Origin: Anaerosporomusa subterranea
GTDB taxonomy: Bacteria; Bacillota; Negativicutes; Sporomusales; Acetonemataceae
DNA length: 64,000 nt
Assembly: GCF_001611555.1 (NCBI RefSeq)
Contig: NZ_LSGP01000017.1
Location: 806,001-870,000, forward strand
Direction: 5' to 3'
Below the pieces are notes generated by a model that ran no database searches, was not told the DNA's origin, and saw only the letters and a program-made list of their open reading frames with translations. Positions 42,248-51,184 of this stretch are shown piece by piece (the stretch's first letter is position 1; every line of letters begins with the position of its first letter). A program made the translations under genes and the position numbers.

Positions 42248-43193
42248 TGATATGGATGCTATTCGGGTCACGGAACTCACCCAAAGATTTGGCGATAACA
42301 TGGCGGTAAATAATCTAAACATCTCAATTAAAGCGGGAGAAATCTTCGGCCTAGTGGGGCCTGATGGGGCAGGAAAGACAACGGTGATGCGACTTCTGGC
42401 GGGATTGATGGCTCCTACCGCGGGGGACGCCTGGGTATATGGCTGTCATACAGTGAAAGATTCGGAGCCACTAAAAAATCATATCAGCTATATGCCCCAG
42501 CGTTTCGGGCTGTATCTGGACTTGACAGTTCAAGAAAATATTAATTTTTATGCTGATCTATACAACGTACCACGACAAATTAGGAAGGAAAAGATTCCCG
42601 AACTTCTAGCCTTTAGCAATATGACGTCATTTAGCGACCGCTTGGCCCGTAATTTGTCTGGCGGCATGAAGCAAAAGCTGGCACTTGCCTGTGCTCTCAT
42701 TCACACACCGCAAGTCTTGCTATTGGATGAGCCTACCAATGGCGTTGATCCTTTATCTCGGCGGGACTTCTGGCGCATTTTGTACAGATTGCTCGAAGAG
42801 AAGGTTACCATTTTCGTTTCTACAGCCTATCTCGATGAAGCCGAACGATGCGACAGAATAGGCTTGTTGCATCAAGGACAACTCATTCTTTCCGGAACCC
42901 CAGATGAGGTAAAGACACACATGCAGGGCGTATTGGTCGAAATCCGGTGCGGTGAGCCACGGCAGGTTCTTTCCTCGTTGATTACAGGCTTAGCTTGCGT
43001 ATCAGCAGGGCTGTTCGGCGCGAAAATCCATCTAGTATTACATGGGGAACCGACGCAGGTTCTCTATACAGTTAAAAGCACGTTAGAAGACATCGGTGTG
43101 CAAGCGGAAGCAGAAATTGTTTTACCATTGCTGGAAGATGTTTTCATTTCGATGACCATGCCTTCGAAGGGAAGGGATTCCAATGCCCAATAA
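42237..43193 (+). CDS. ABC exporter ATP-binding protein 1
   Basis: A 318-residue ATPase of the drug/antibiotic exporter type: Walker A GLVGPDGAGKTTVMRLLAG, with Asp in place of the usual Asn; Q-loop YMPQRFGLYLDLTV; signature NLSGGMKQKLALACAL; Walker B VLLLDEPTNGVDPLSRR. The switch His is replaced (FVSTAYLDEAERCD). The gene overlaps the HlyD gene by 11 bases and the second ATPase gene by 11 bases. Together the two ATPases correspond to the two halves of the fused YbhF protein. Confidence 0.9.
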   Translation: MRNNDMDAIRVTELTQRFGDNMAVNNLNISIKAGEIFGLVGPDGAGKTTVMRLLAGLMAPTAGDAWVYGCHTVKDSEPLKNHISYMPQRFGLYLDLTVQENINFYADLYNVPRQIRKEKIPELLAFSNMTSFSDRLARNLSGGMKQKLALACALIHTPQVLLLDEPTNGVDPLSRRDFWRILYRLLEEKVTIFVSTAYLDEAERCDRIGLLHQGQLILSGTPDEVKTHMQGVLVEIRCGEPRQVLSSLITGLACVSAGLFGAKIHLVLHGEPTQVLYTVKSTLEDIGVQAEAEIVLPLLEDVFISMTMPSKGRDSNAQ

Positions 43194-44145
43194 CATCGAG
43201 AAGCCGGAGTACGCGGTAATTGTAGAGAACCTGGGAAAACGGTTTGGCGATTTTCAGGCCGTTAACAGGGTGTCTTTCCAAGTTAAGCGGGGCGAGATAT
43301 TCGGTTTCCTCGGTCCGAACGGTGCAGGGAAATCAACCACTATCAGAATGCTGTGCGGCATTATCACTCCTACGGATGGAAAGGGCAATGTGATCGGTTT
43401 TGATGTGTCCAAGCAAGCTGAGCAGATCAAAGCCCATATAGGATATATGTCGCAAAAATTTTCACTTTATGAGGATCTTACAGTAGAAGAAAACATCGAT
43501 TTCTATAGTGGTATCTACCAAATTCCCGCGGCGAAAAAACAGGGACGCAAAGACTGGGTTGTCCAAATGGCAGGACTTAATGAGCACAGGAACAGCCTTA
43601 CTTCAATTTTGGCTGGAGGATGGCGTCAACGGTTAGCTCTGGGATGCGCATTGCTCCATAATCCCCAAGTGGTTTTTCTTGATGAGCCGACCTCAGGCGT
43701 AGACCCGATATCACGCCGCAATTTTTGGGATCTGATTTATCAACTCGCGGCTGAGGGCGTCACAGTGTTCGTGACAACACATTATATGGATGAGGCCGAA
43801 TACTGCGATCGGTTGGCAATGATTTACCGAGGTGAACTGGTGGCTATTGGCACACCCGACGAACTGAAGGGAAAGTATATGAGTACAGACATCCTAAATT
43901 TAGAATGCGATGATCCCTTCACGATGTTACACGTAGTTAATGGTATTCCCAAAATAAAAGAAGCAGCCATATTCGGTCGTGGGCTGCATCTTTTCGTGGA
44001 TGACGCGCAATTGGCAATTCCAGTTATTATCGAGACACTGAAGGAACAAAAAGTCCAATATACTCGACTGAAGAAAATCAATCCCTCGCTGGAAGATGTG
44101 TTTGTATCGGTAATTGAAGCTCACGACAGCAAGACTCGGCCCTAG
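43183..44145 (+). CDS. ABC exporter ATP-binding protein 2
   Basis: A 320-residue ATPase: Walker A GFLGPNGAGKSTTIRMLCG, Q-loop YMSQKFSLYEDLTVEENIDF, Walker B VVFLDEPTSGVDPISRR, switch FVTTHYMDEAEYCD. The signature is LAGGWRQRLALGCAL instead of the usual LSGG. It pairs with ATPase 1. The arrangement HlyD, two ATPases and two ABC-2 permeases is the Ybh-type multidrug or cation exporter layout with the ATPase split into two genes. Confidence 0.9.
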   Translation: MPNNIEKPEYAVIVENLGKRFGDFQAVNRVSFQVKRGEIFGFLGPNGAGKSTTIRMLCGIITPTDGKGNVIGFDVSKQAEQIKAHIGYMSQKFSLYEDLTVEENIDFYSGIYQIPAAKKQGRKDWVVQMAGLNEHRNSLTSILAGGWRQRLALGCALLHNPQVVFLDEPTSGVDPISRRNFWDLIYQLAAEGVTVFVTTHYMDEAEYCDRLAMIYRGELVAIGTPDELKGKYMSTDILNLECDDPFTMLHVVNGIPKIKEAAIFGRGLHLFVDDAQLAIPVIIETLKEQKVQYTRLKKINPSLEDVFVSVIEAHDSKTRP

Positions 44146-44156
44146 GCGGTGAATAT

Positions 44157-45290
44157 ATGAATATGCATCGAGTAGTTGCCATTATCTCAAAGGAATTTAT
44201 CCATATTATCCGCGATCCCCGTAGTTTAGGCATGGCTATTGCCATGCCCATATTACTTATCTTTCTCTTTGGTTCGTCTCTCAGTCTGGATGTGGATAAT
44301 GTTCCATTAGTGGTATGGGATCAAAATCGCACGAATGAGAGTCGTGAGTTTATTGGACGGTTTACAGCTTCCCGCTACTTTGGCCTATCCGGGTATGTCA
44401 CTACTTATCACGAGATTGAACAAGCAATCGACAGGCGCGAGGCGATATTGGCTCTCGTCATTCCTGCTGATTTCAGCCGGAAGCTGGAAAGTGGCCAAAG
44501 TTCGGATGTCCAGTTGATTGTCGATGGCAGTGATGCCAATACCGCTACAATCGCCATCGGCTACGCCCAAATGATAACAGATGGCTATTCAAGTTCACTA
44601 TTGATCAAAACAGCTCAAACGCGGGGCGCTAAAACGGCGAGCATCCCTCTTGAAGCCAAGCCACGAGTATGGTTCAATCAAAATATGCAGGCTAAGAACT
44701 ACATTATACCGGGGCTCATTGCGGTAATCATGATGGTGATTGCAGCGTTACTGACATCGCTCACGATTGCTCGCGAATGGGAAAACGGAACAATGGAGCA
44801 GCTCCTCACTACTCCAATAAAACCGATTGAACTAATCGCGGGGAAGTTGACGCCCTACTTTTTAATCGGTATGCTGGATGTTTTACTGGCTGTCTTGATG
44901 GGCCAATATCTATTCGAAGTACCGCTTCGTGGCAATGCCGCTCTTGTTTTTGGAATGTCGGCAATCTTTCTCCCCGGATCACTTACCATGGGACTATTGA
45001 TTAGTATAATGACAAGGTCGCAGCTTCTTGCCAGTCAGTTAGCCATGGTGCTGACTTTTTTACCGTCTTTTCTTCTGTCAGGTTTCATGTACTCTATTGC
45101 CAATATGCCGACTGCTATTCAAGGATTAACCTACCTTGTGCCTTCCCGATTTTTCGTAGCTATACTAAAAAATATTTACTTAAAAGGCGCAGGCATTGCA
45201 ATTATTCTCTCTGAGGCGGCGGTTCTTTTGATATTTGCGGTAGTGCTTATCATCGTTGCTAACATCAAGCTGAAAAAAAGGCTGGTGTAG
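44157..45290 (+). CDS. ABC-2 type exporter permease 1
   Basis: A 377-residue ABC-2 permease: an N-terminal membrane helix after KEFIHIIRDPRSLGMAIAMP, a long extracytoplasmic loop (VVWDQNRTNESREFIGRF, LVIPADFSRKLESGQ), then five membrane segments from IPGLIAVIMMVIAALLTSL, with EWENGTMEQLLTTPIKPIELIAGK as the coupling helix. The binding site is TAGGCGG. It forms the export channel with permease 2. Confidence 0.9.
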   Translation: MNMHRVVAIISKEFIHIIRDPRSLGMAIAMPILLIFLFGSSLSLDVDNVPLVVWDQNRTNESREFIGRFTASRYFGLSGYVTTYHEIEQAIDRREAILALVIPADFSRKLESGQSSDVQLIVDGSDANTATIAIGYAQMITDGYSSSLLIKTAQTRGAKTASIPLEAKPRVWFNQNMQAKNYIIPGLIAVIMMVIAALLTSLTIAREWENGTMEQLLTTPIKPIELIAGKLTPYFLIGMLDVLLAVLMGQYLFEVPLRGNAALVFGMSAIFLPGSLTMGLLISIMTRSQLLASQLAMVLTFLPSFLLSGFMYSIANMPTAIQGLTYLVPSRFFVAILKNIYLKGAGIAIILSEAAVLLIFAVVLIIVANIKLKKRLV

Positions 45291-45293
45291 ATT

Positions 45294-46418
45294 ATGGCCT
45301 TTGAACGCCTACGACACATGATCCGAAAGGAATTTATTCAGGTATTCCGCAACTCTAAAATGCGAGCTATTGTCTTAGTAATGCCCCTTGTCCAAAGCAT
45401 GATTTTTGGCTATGCGGTGACGACGGATGTAAAGCAAGTGGCCACTGCAATTTACGACCAGTCGGCAACACCGGAAAGCCGTGACCTGATTGACAGGTTT
45501 ATCCACTCAGGTTACTTTTCGGTCAAGACAGTGATTCATAGCGACCGAGAGATTGATGAATTAATCGATCAGGGTAAGGTTGCAACCGTAATACGCATTC
45601 CTCACGATTTCAGCAGTAAGATTGTCGCTGGTGCAACCGCCCCTGTTCAGATTATCGTCGACGGCATAGATTCAAATACGGCCGGGGTAGTCTTGAATTA
45701 TGCCGGCAACATTGTGCGAAATAATGCTGTTGAATTACAGCAAAAGCAGATGAACAGTGCAGGGCGGGAACCGGTTGGGGTAAATATTCAGACAAGATCA
45801 TGGTTCAACGAAAACCTAACTAGCCGTAATTTCTACGTGCCGGGAGTTATCGCTGTAATCGTAATGCTAGTCACCCTATTATTGACCAGTATGTCGGTGG
45901 TTCGAGAGAAGGAACTTGGCACAATGGAGCAAATCGTTGTTACTCCGATTACACCCTTCGAATTTATCTTAGGGAAAACAATGCCGTCGATTATTCTCGG
46001 TTTCGCAAATATGATACTGGTTACCCTGATTAGTGTCTTTTGGTTCGATATACCAGTACGGGGCAGTATAATTACGCTGTTCATAGCTAATGGCTTCTAT
46101 TTGATGACGACGATTGGCATCGGACTTCTTATTTCTACTGTATCGGAAACGCAGCAGCAGGCAATGATGTCGACCTTCTTCTTTTATTTGCCGGCGGTAC
46201 TATTGTCTGGGTTCATGTTTCCCATCGCTAATATGCCGGACGTGGTGCAAACTTTCACCTATTTGAATCCATTGCGTTACTTCTTGATTATCATCCGAGG
46301 CATCTTTTTGAAGGGGGTAGGCGTGGCAATACTGTGGCCGCAAATCTTGGCGTTGCTTGCCCTTGGGAGCGTAGTTCTGACAATGGCGGTCAAAAGATTC
46401 CGTAAGAATCTAGCCTAG
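45294..46418 (+). CDS. ABC-2 type exporter permease 2
   Basis: A 374-residue partner of permease 1 with the same plan: MIRKEFIQVFRNSKMRAIVL at the start, loop segments RDLIDRFIHSGYFSVKTVI and IRIPHDFSSKIVAG, then VPGVIAVIVMLVTLLLTSMS and the coupling helix REKELGTMEQIVVTPITPFEFILGK. It starts 3 bases after the stop of permease 1 without a strong binding site, so translation is probably coupled. Confidence 0.9.
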   Translation: MAFERLRHMIRKEFIQVFRNSKMRAIVLVMPLVQSMIFGYAVTTDVKQVATAIYDQSATPESRDLIDRFIHSGYFSVKTVIHSDREIDELIDQGKVATVIRIPHDFSSKIVAGATAPVQIIVDGIDSNTAGVVLNYAGNIVRNNAVELQQKQMNSAGREPVGVNIQTRSWFNENLTSRNFYVPGVIAVIVMLVTLLLTSMSVVREKELGTMEQIVVTPITPFEFILGKTMPSIILGFANMILVTLISVFWFDIPVRGSIITLFIANGFYLMTTIGIGLLISTVSETQQQAMMSTFFFYLPAVLLSGFMFPIANMPDVVQTFTYLNPLRYFLIIIRGIFLKGVGVAILWPQILALLALGSVVLTMAVKRFRKNLA

Positions 46419-46473
46419 ATATAGCAGCAATTACTCAAGTACAAACAGAAACTGGTTATTGGGAGGATTTAAC

Positions 46474-47061
46474 GTGAGAAGTCGAAAGAGTACCGAAGCC
46501 AGAAAAGAGGAAATTGTTCGGGCTGCTTTAACGATAGTTGAACAAAGTGGATTGGACACCTTGAACATAAATGACATAGCCAGCGAGATCAAGCTGGTAC
46601 CGTCCGCAATATATCGCCATTTTAAGGGGAAGGAGGAGATAGTTGCAGCCCTTATTGCGTTTGCTGACAAAAGGTTGAAGCACAACGTAAGCCAAGCAGC
46701 TGCTTTGGACGGCTCGGTTATTTCCCAATTAAAACTGCTTTTTGAGCTACACGTGAAGTTGCTTAGGGAGGAAGCTGCTATCCCACGAATCCTCTACTTT
46801 CTTCTCAATAGCGCCCGTGATCCCGAATTAAAGGCTAATATGTTATCTGTAGTTGGTTTCTATACACAGCAGGTAAAAGAGTTGTTGCTTCAGGGGCAAG
46901 AAAAAAGAGAGGTCAGTCTAGATTTGGACATTTCAGCGGCCGCGATGCTATTTTTAGGAATGGTACAGCCGCTAGCTATTCTTAGTGAAGTCAACCAGGA
47001 AGTACTCATTGAGTGCCCACCTGAACTTTGGCATATTTACCAACGGGCAATAACCATATAG
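46474..47061 (+). CDS. TetR/AcrR-family regulator of the exporter operon
   Basis: A 195-residue regulator. The N-terminal helix-turn-helix reads EEIVRAALTIVEQSGLDTLN then INDIASEIKLVPSAIYRHFKGKEEIV. The C-terminal ligand domain is typical in size. Translation starts at GTG 46,474 placed 7 bases after GGGAGG. It is the last gene of the exporter operon; autoregulation through the inverted repeat at 41,173 is the simplest model (inference). Confidence 0.88.
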   Translation: MRSRKSTEARKEEIVRAALTIVEQSGLDTLNINDIASEIKLVPSAIYRHFKGKEEIVAALIAFADKRLKHNVSQAAALDGSVISQLKLLFELHVKLLREEAAIPRILYFLLNSARDPELKANMLSVVGFYTQQVKELLLQGQEKREVSLDLDISAAAMLFLGMVQPLAILSEVNQEVLIECPPELWHIYQRAITI

Positions 47062-47089
47062 CAACTTCTTAAAATGCCGCGGAACGACT

Positions 47090-47105
47090 TGTGATTTTTG
47101 TCACA
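47090..47105. promoter_or_regulatory. CRP/FNR-family site upstream of the FNT-asrABC unit
   Basis: TGTGATTTTTGTCACA, i.e. TGTGA-N6-TCACA. Its centre lies about 39-41 bases before the start point expected from an extended -10 (TGTACTAT, 47,122-47,129). This is close to the class II activator position. No -35 is seen, consistent with activator-dependent transcription. Confidence 0.65.
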
Positions 47106-47185
47106 GATTACTTTGCGTATATGTACTATGATGGTTTTGATGATTCAGAATAATTAGACCAGATACGGAAGGCAAAAGGAGCGCC

Positions 47186-47953
47186 ATGTATTACGAAGTA
47201 GTTGAGAAGATTTCCGCTGCTGCCCACAGCAAAACGAGCTTGTTAAGGGAAAGCAAGGGCAAGTATATACTTTCATCCGCCTTAGCGGGAATGTATGTAG
47301 GGTTCGGAATATTGCTGATATTTACGATCGGTGGATTGTTAGGTCAAGCAAATTCGCCGTCAACGAAAATTGTAATGGGGCTTTCCTTTGGTGTGGCATT
47401 AAGTCTGGTTATCATGGCAGGTTCCGAACTCTTCACAGGTAACAATCTCGTCATGACAATCGGTATTTTAGAGAAAAAGGTTACCAGCCATGATGTTATT
47501 TCTGTTCATTTGTTTAGCTTTATTGGCAATCTCTTGGGCGCAGTAGCTTTAGCTTGGTTGTTTGTCTACTCCGGGCTAATCGACGGCAGTACAGGAAGTT
47601 TCATCAATAAGGCGGCAATGCTGAAAATGGAACTGCCATGGTTACAGCTTTTGCTACGTGGAATTCTTTGCAATATTCTAGTCTGTCTGGCGGTGTGGTG
47701 CTCCTTCCGCCTGAAAGAAGACGCAGGTAAACTCATTATGATCTTTTGGTGCCTTTTTGCCTTTATCACTACCGGTTTCGAGCATAGCGTGGCAAACATG
47801 ACATTGTTAGCTGCAGCTGTTTTGGCGCCAGGTGCTGTTGGGGTGTCCGTAGCCGGACTTATCTACAACCTCGCATGGGTTACACTCGGCAACATTATCG
47901 GCGGAGCATTGATTGTGGGAGCTTCCTACTGGTATATTTCGAAGAAATGTTGA
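47186..47953 (+). CDS. Formate/nitrite transporter family channel, probable hydrosulfide channel
   Basis: A 255-residue FNT protein with six membrane segments: SALAGMYVGFGILLIFTIGG, GVALSLVIMAGSELFTGNNLVM with the family SELFTG-N motif, WLQLLLRGILCNILVCLAVW and FEHSVANMT. In Clostridioides difficile an FNT protein encoded with asrABC was shown to be a hydrosulfide (HS-) channel. The same neighbourhood here suggests export of the sulfide formed by sulfite reduction, or sulfite import (inference). AAAGGAG lies just before the ATG, and asrA follows 16 bases after the stop. Confidence 0.88.
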   Translation: MYYEVVEKISAAAHSKTSLLRESKGKYILSSALAGMYVGFGILLIFTIGGLLGQANSPSTKIVMGLSFGVALSLVIMAGSELFTGNNLVMTIGILEKKVTSHDVISVHLFSFIGNLLGAVALAWLFVYSGLIDGSTGSFINKAAMLKMELPWLQLLLRGILCNILVCLAVWCSFRLKEDAGKLIMIFWCLFAFITTGFEHSVANMTLLAAAVLAPGAVGVSVAGLIYNLAWVTLGNIIGGALIVGASYWYISKKC

Positions 47954-47969
47954 CATATGGGGGATGGGC

Positions 47970-48965
47970 ATGGCTTATAAAATAATACGAGAACGATTTG
48001 ACCAGTATTTGCAACAGCTAAAAAAGGATTATCGCCTGTTTGCGCCGGTAGTCCTTAATGGGAAAGGAACATTCACTGATACTGATTCTATACGATATCA
48101 GGAAATTAACAGCATCGGGGAAATCTGTTTTGACAAAAAATCCAACTTCTCAGCCAAGGAAGTCTTGTTGCCGATCACGCAGACACTTTTTTACTTTACA
48201 GAAGATAATTGGTCCGAGCCGAAAGTCGATGATAAAAAACTGTTGCTGTTTGTGCGAAGCTGCGACATTCACGCCATAAGGCGACTTGATGATATTTATC
48301 TGCGTAATGGCTTTAAAGATCCTTACTACAAAGTATTGAGGGAAAAAGTGCGATTTTGCCTGATGGAGTGTGAGCAAGGCTTCGAAAATTGCTTTTGTGT
48401 CAGCATGAAGACAAACACAGTTGAGGAATATGATATGCTCGCACGCCCGCAAGGTAAATTTGTATATGTAACAGTAAAAAACAGCGAATTGGATTTCTTT
48501 GATGGCAAGGCAATCGAAATCGAACCAAAGTTTCCGCAGAAGAACATGACTGAGGTGAAATTGCCCCGCAGACTGAACCAGGACATAGCTGGTTCACCTA
48601 TGTGGCAGGAGTATTCAGCCCGTTGTATTGGCTGCGGCCGTTGCAATTTTGTCTGTCCGACCTGCAGTTGTTTTTCCATGCAGGATATTTTCTACAAGGA
48701 TAATGCCAACGCTGGCGAGCGCCGGCGGGTATGGGCGTCCTGCATGGTTGACGGCTTTACTGATATGGCGGGTGGGCATCAATTTCGTAAAAGCCAGGGA
48801 GACCGGATGCGTTTCCGGGTTATGCATAAAGTCTATGATTATAAGAAACGGTTTGGCTACCATATGTGTGTTGGCTGCGGCCGGTGTGATGATGCCTGTC
48901 CGGAGTACATTTCATTTTCTAACTGCCTGGATAAACTGGGGAAGGCTGAGGAGGCAGACCAATGA
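47970..48965 (+). CDS. asrA: Anaerobic sulfite reductase subunit A
   Basis: A 331-residue iron-sulfur subunit that passes electrons to the catalytic subunit. Two [4Fe-4S] clusters are indicated by CIGCGRCNFVCPTC and CVGCGRCDDACPEY in the C-terminal third; the N-terminal part (LLLFVRSCDIHAIRRLDDIY) matches the heterodisulfide/hydrogenase beta-like AsrA family. The ATG at 47,970 lies 6 bases after GGGG; an in-frame ATG two codons earlier is also possible. It overlaps asrB by four bases. Confidence 0.93.
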   Translation: MAYKIIRERFDQYLQQLKKDYRLFAPVVLNGKGTFTDTDSIRYQEINSIGEICFDKKSNFSAKEVLLPITQTLFYFTEDNWSEPKVDDKKLLLFVRSCDIHAIRRLDDIYLRNGFKDPYYKVLREKVRFCLMECEQGFENCFCVSMKTNTVEEYDMLARPQGKFVYVTVKNSELDFFDGKAIEIEPKFPQKNMTEVKLPRRLNQDIAGSPMWQEYSARCIGCGRCNFVCPTCSCFSMQDIFYKDNANAGERRRVWASCMVDGFTDMAGGHQFRKSQGDRMRFRVMHKVYDYKKRFGYHMCVGCGRCDDACPEYISFSNCLDKLGKAEEADQ

Positions 48966-49756
48966 GTAATATTTATCTGCCGTTTACGTCGCGAATTATC
49001 AAGATTATCCAGCATACGGATATTGATTACACATTTTTTATGGAGTATCGCGGAGCCGTAAAACCAGGCCAGTTTTTTGAGGTTTCTATCCCCAAATACG
49101 GCGAGGCGCCTATTTCGGTAAGTGACATTGGCGATAATTATGTCGGTCTGACCATTCGCCGGGTTGGTGTGGTAACAAACACCATTCATGAAATGAAGGT
49201 AGGAGACTCTCTGTTCTTACGCGGTCCGTACGGTAATGGCTTCGACGTTGAACTGTATAAAGGTAAGGAAATTGTCATTGCTGCCGGTGGTACTGGATTG
49301 GCACCTGTTAAGGCAATTATTGATTACTTTACTGAGCACTGTGGTGAGGCAAAGTCTCTCACTGTTATGGCCGGGTTTAAGTCATCGAAAGATATTTTGT
49401 TCCGCGATGATTTCAAGAAGTGGGAACAGGCCTGTGATGTAACACTGACAATTGAAAGAGTCGATGATGATGGGATTCCGTGCCGCAGCGGGTTAATCAC
49501 TCGCTATATACCAGATATACCATTTAAAAATGTTGATGAAGCGCAGGTTATTGTCGTCGGCCCGCCAATCATGATTAAATTCACAGTTGCCGAATTTCTA
49601 AAGCAAGGCGTCAGGGAAGAGAATTTATGGGTGTCGTACGAACGAAAGATGTGTTGTGGTGTTGGCAAATGCGGTCACTGTAAAATGGATGACACCTATA
49701 TTTGCCTTGAAGGGCCGGTATTTAACTATACTAAAGCGAAAACCTTAATTGATTAA
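48962..49756 (+). CDS. asrB: Anaerobic sulfite reductase subunit B
   Basis: A 264-residue flavoprotein of the ferredoxin-NADP reductase type. The FAD-binding barrel ends with LTIRRVGVVTNTIHEM and FLRGPYGNGFDV. The NAD domain has VIAAGGTGLAPVKAII. The C-terminal iron-sulfur motif is CCGVGKCGHCKMDDTYIC, as in PyrK-like proteins. It takes electrons from NAD(P)H for sulfite reduction. Its ATG overlaps the asrA stop (ATGA). Confidence 0.94.
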   Translation: MSNIYLPFTSRIIKIIQHTDIDYTFFMEYRGAVKPGQFFEVSIPKYGEAPISVSDIGDNYVGLTIRRVGVVTNTIHEMKVGDSLFLRGPYGNGFDVELYKGKEIVIAAGGTGLAPVKAIIDYFTEHCGEAKSLTVMAGFKSSKDILFRDDFKKWEQACDVTLTIERVDDDGIPCRSGLITRYIPDIPFKNVDEAQVIVVGPPIMIKFTVAEFLKQGVREENLWVSYERKMCCGVGKCGHCKMDDTYICLEGPVFNYTKAKTLID

Positions 49757-49767
49757 GGAGAGGCAGC

Positions 49768-50721
49768 ATGAGTATAGATATAAAAACAAAAGAATTAAAA
49801 AAGAATGCCTTCCGGGTTACTAAAGAGCGAAATAAGACAGCAGTACGGATCAGAGTACCGGGCGGACATCTTGATGCACAGTATTTAAATGTCATCAAAG
49901 ATGTCGCTGAGCAGTATGGAAATGGCACCGTCCATATCACCACTAGGCAGGGGTTTGAAATCCCTGGAATCGATATGGAAAGTATGCCCACAGTAAACCA
50001 TATGATCCAAAGCTTGATCGTAGGGCTAAACATTAATCAAACCGAACCGAATCACGGATACCCGGCGGCAGGTACAAGAAACATATCTGCATGTATTGGC
50101 AGCCGTGTGTGTCCGTTTGCTAACTATGACACAACAGCGTTTGCCCAAAAGCTCGAGCAGGCTGTTTTCCCTAATGACTACCATGTAAAGATCGCTCTGA
50201 CTGGTTGCCCAAATGATTGCATTAAAGCGAGGATGCACGATTTTGGCATTATCGGCATGAATGAGCCCCAATATGACGCTTATCGCTGCATCGGTTGCCA
50301 ATCATGTGTCAAGAACTGCAAGAAACGGGCGGCTGGCGTGCTGAAGTTTGAGAATTTCAAAGTTGTGCGAGACGCTGATAAATGTATCGGCTGTGGTGAA
50401 TGTGTGATCAAGTGTCCTTCCGGCGCTTGGACCAGAGGTTCGACTAAGCTGTTTCAACTTGTTATTATGGGGCGAACAGGCAAAAGAGATCCCCGCATTG
50501 CCCAACCGTTTATCCGGTGGGTGGACGCCGACAGTATTATTCATATTATTAGAAATACCTACGACTATGTAGATAAATACATTGATCGTGAGGCCCCCGG
50601 CGGCAAAGAACATGTTGGATATATTGTCGACAGAACAGGATACCAGGAGTTCAAAGCATGGGCTCTTAAAGATGTAGTGCTGAATGCGGAAGCTCAAGTG
50701 GCTGAGTACATCAACTGGTAG
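49768..50721 (+). CDS. asrC: Anaerobic sulfite reductase subunit C
   Basis: A 317-residue siroheme/[4Fe-4S] catalytic subunit reducing sulfite to sulfide. The siroheme-cluster ligands appear in SRVCPFANYDTTAF and ALTGCPNDCIKARM. A ferredoxin-like insert gives two further clusters, CIGCQSCVKNCKK and CIGCGECVIKCPSGAW. VRIRVPGGHLDAQYLNVI and GTVHITTRQGFEIPGID are the N-terminal substrate-domain motifs. AAGGAGAGGCAGC precedes the ATG. The 240 bases after it, up to the tRNA terminator, hold only short repeats of GCATTAC/TACGTAATG. Confidence 0.94.
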   Translation: MSIDIKTKELKKNAFRVTKERNKTAVRIRVPGGHLDAQYLNVIKDVAEQYGNGTVHITTRQGFEIPGIDMESMPTVNHMIQSLIVGLNINQTEPNHGYPAAGTRNISACIGSRVCPFANYDTTAFAQKLEQAVFPNDYHVKIALTGCPNDCIKARMHDFGIIGMNEPQYDAYRCIGCQSCVKNCKKRAAGVLKFENFKVVRDADKCIGCGECVIKCPSGAWTRGSTKLFQLVIMGRTGKRDPRIAQPFIRWVDADSIIHIIRNTYDYVDKYIDREAPGGKEHVGYIVDRTGYQEFKAWALKDVVLNAEAQVAEYINW

Positions 50722-50962
50722 TATTGGGTAAAGTCATACACCTGTAATAACAAGGCTCATGACATGAAGCCTCTAATCGTTGCTCGATAATTTGCAAGAC
50801 TGTGCTGTGAGAAACAGCCAAAACTCTTGTCGATTACGCAACATTGGAGAAAGCCGTCTAACAGTAGAATTTTCATTACATCTGCATTACAAATACGTTA
50901 CAGAATTACGTAATGTATTTTGCATTACATAGAAATAATTGCCTTTCTTCCCAAAAGGCAAC

Positions 50963-50993
50963 AAAAAGAGTCTTCGCAAATCGCGAAGACTCT
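50963..50993 (-). terminator. Terminator of tRNA-Arg(CCG)
   Basis: On the minus strand AGAGTCTTCGC, loop GATTT, and the complementary arm are followed by TTTTTGTT. It lies 10 bases past the tRNA 3' end. Confidence 0.88.
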
Positions 50994-51003
50994 AACTTTC
51001 TAT

Positions 51004-51078
51004 TGGTGCGCCCGGCAGGAATCGAACCTGCGCTCCCGGTTCCGGAGACCGGTGCTCTATCCCCTGAGCTACGGGCGC
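51004..51078 (-). tRNA. tRNA-Arg (CCG)
   Basis: A 75-nt cloverleaf on the minus strand with acceptor GCGCCCG/CGGGCGC, anticodon loop CTCCGGA (CCG), T-arm GCAGGTTCGATTCCTGC and an encoded CCA. Copies of its 3' part at 34.1 and 40.9 kb mark it as an integration target. Confidence 0.96.
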
Positions 51079-51184
51079 GATTCGGAGTGGAACCACAAAA
51101 AATATTATAGCATATGGACTTTACGTTGTCCAATCAATATTGCATGATGCAATAAGTCAAAGGTGACAGCTAAATATAGACATT

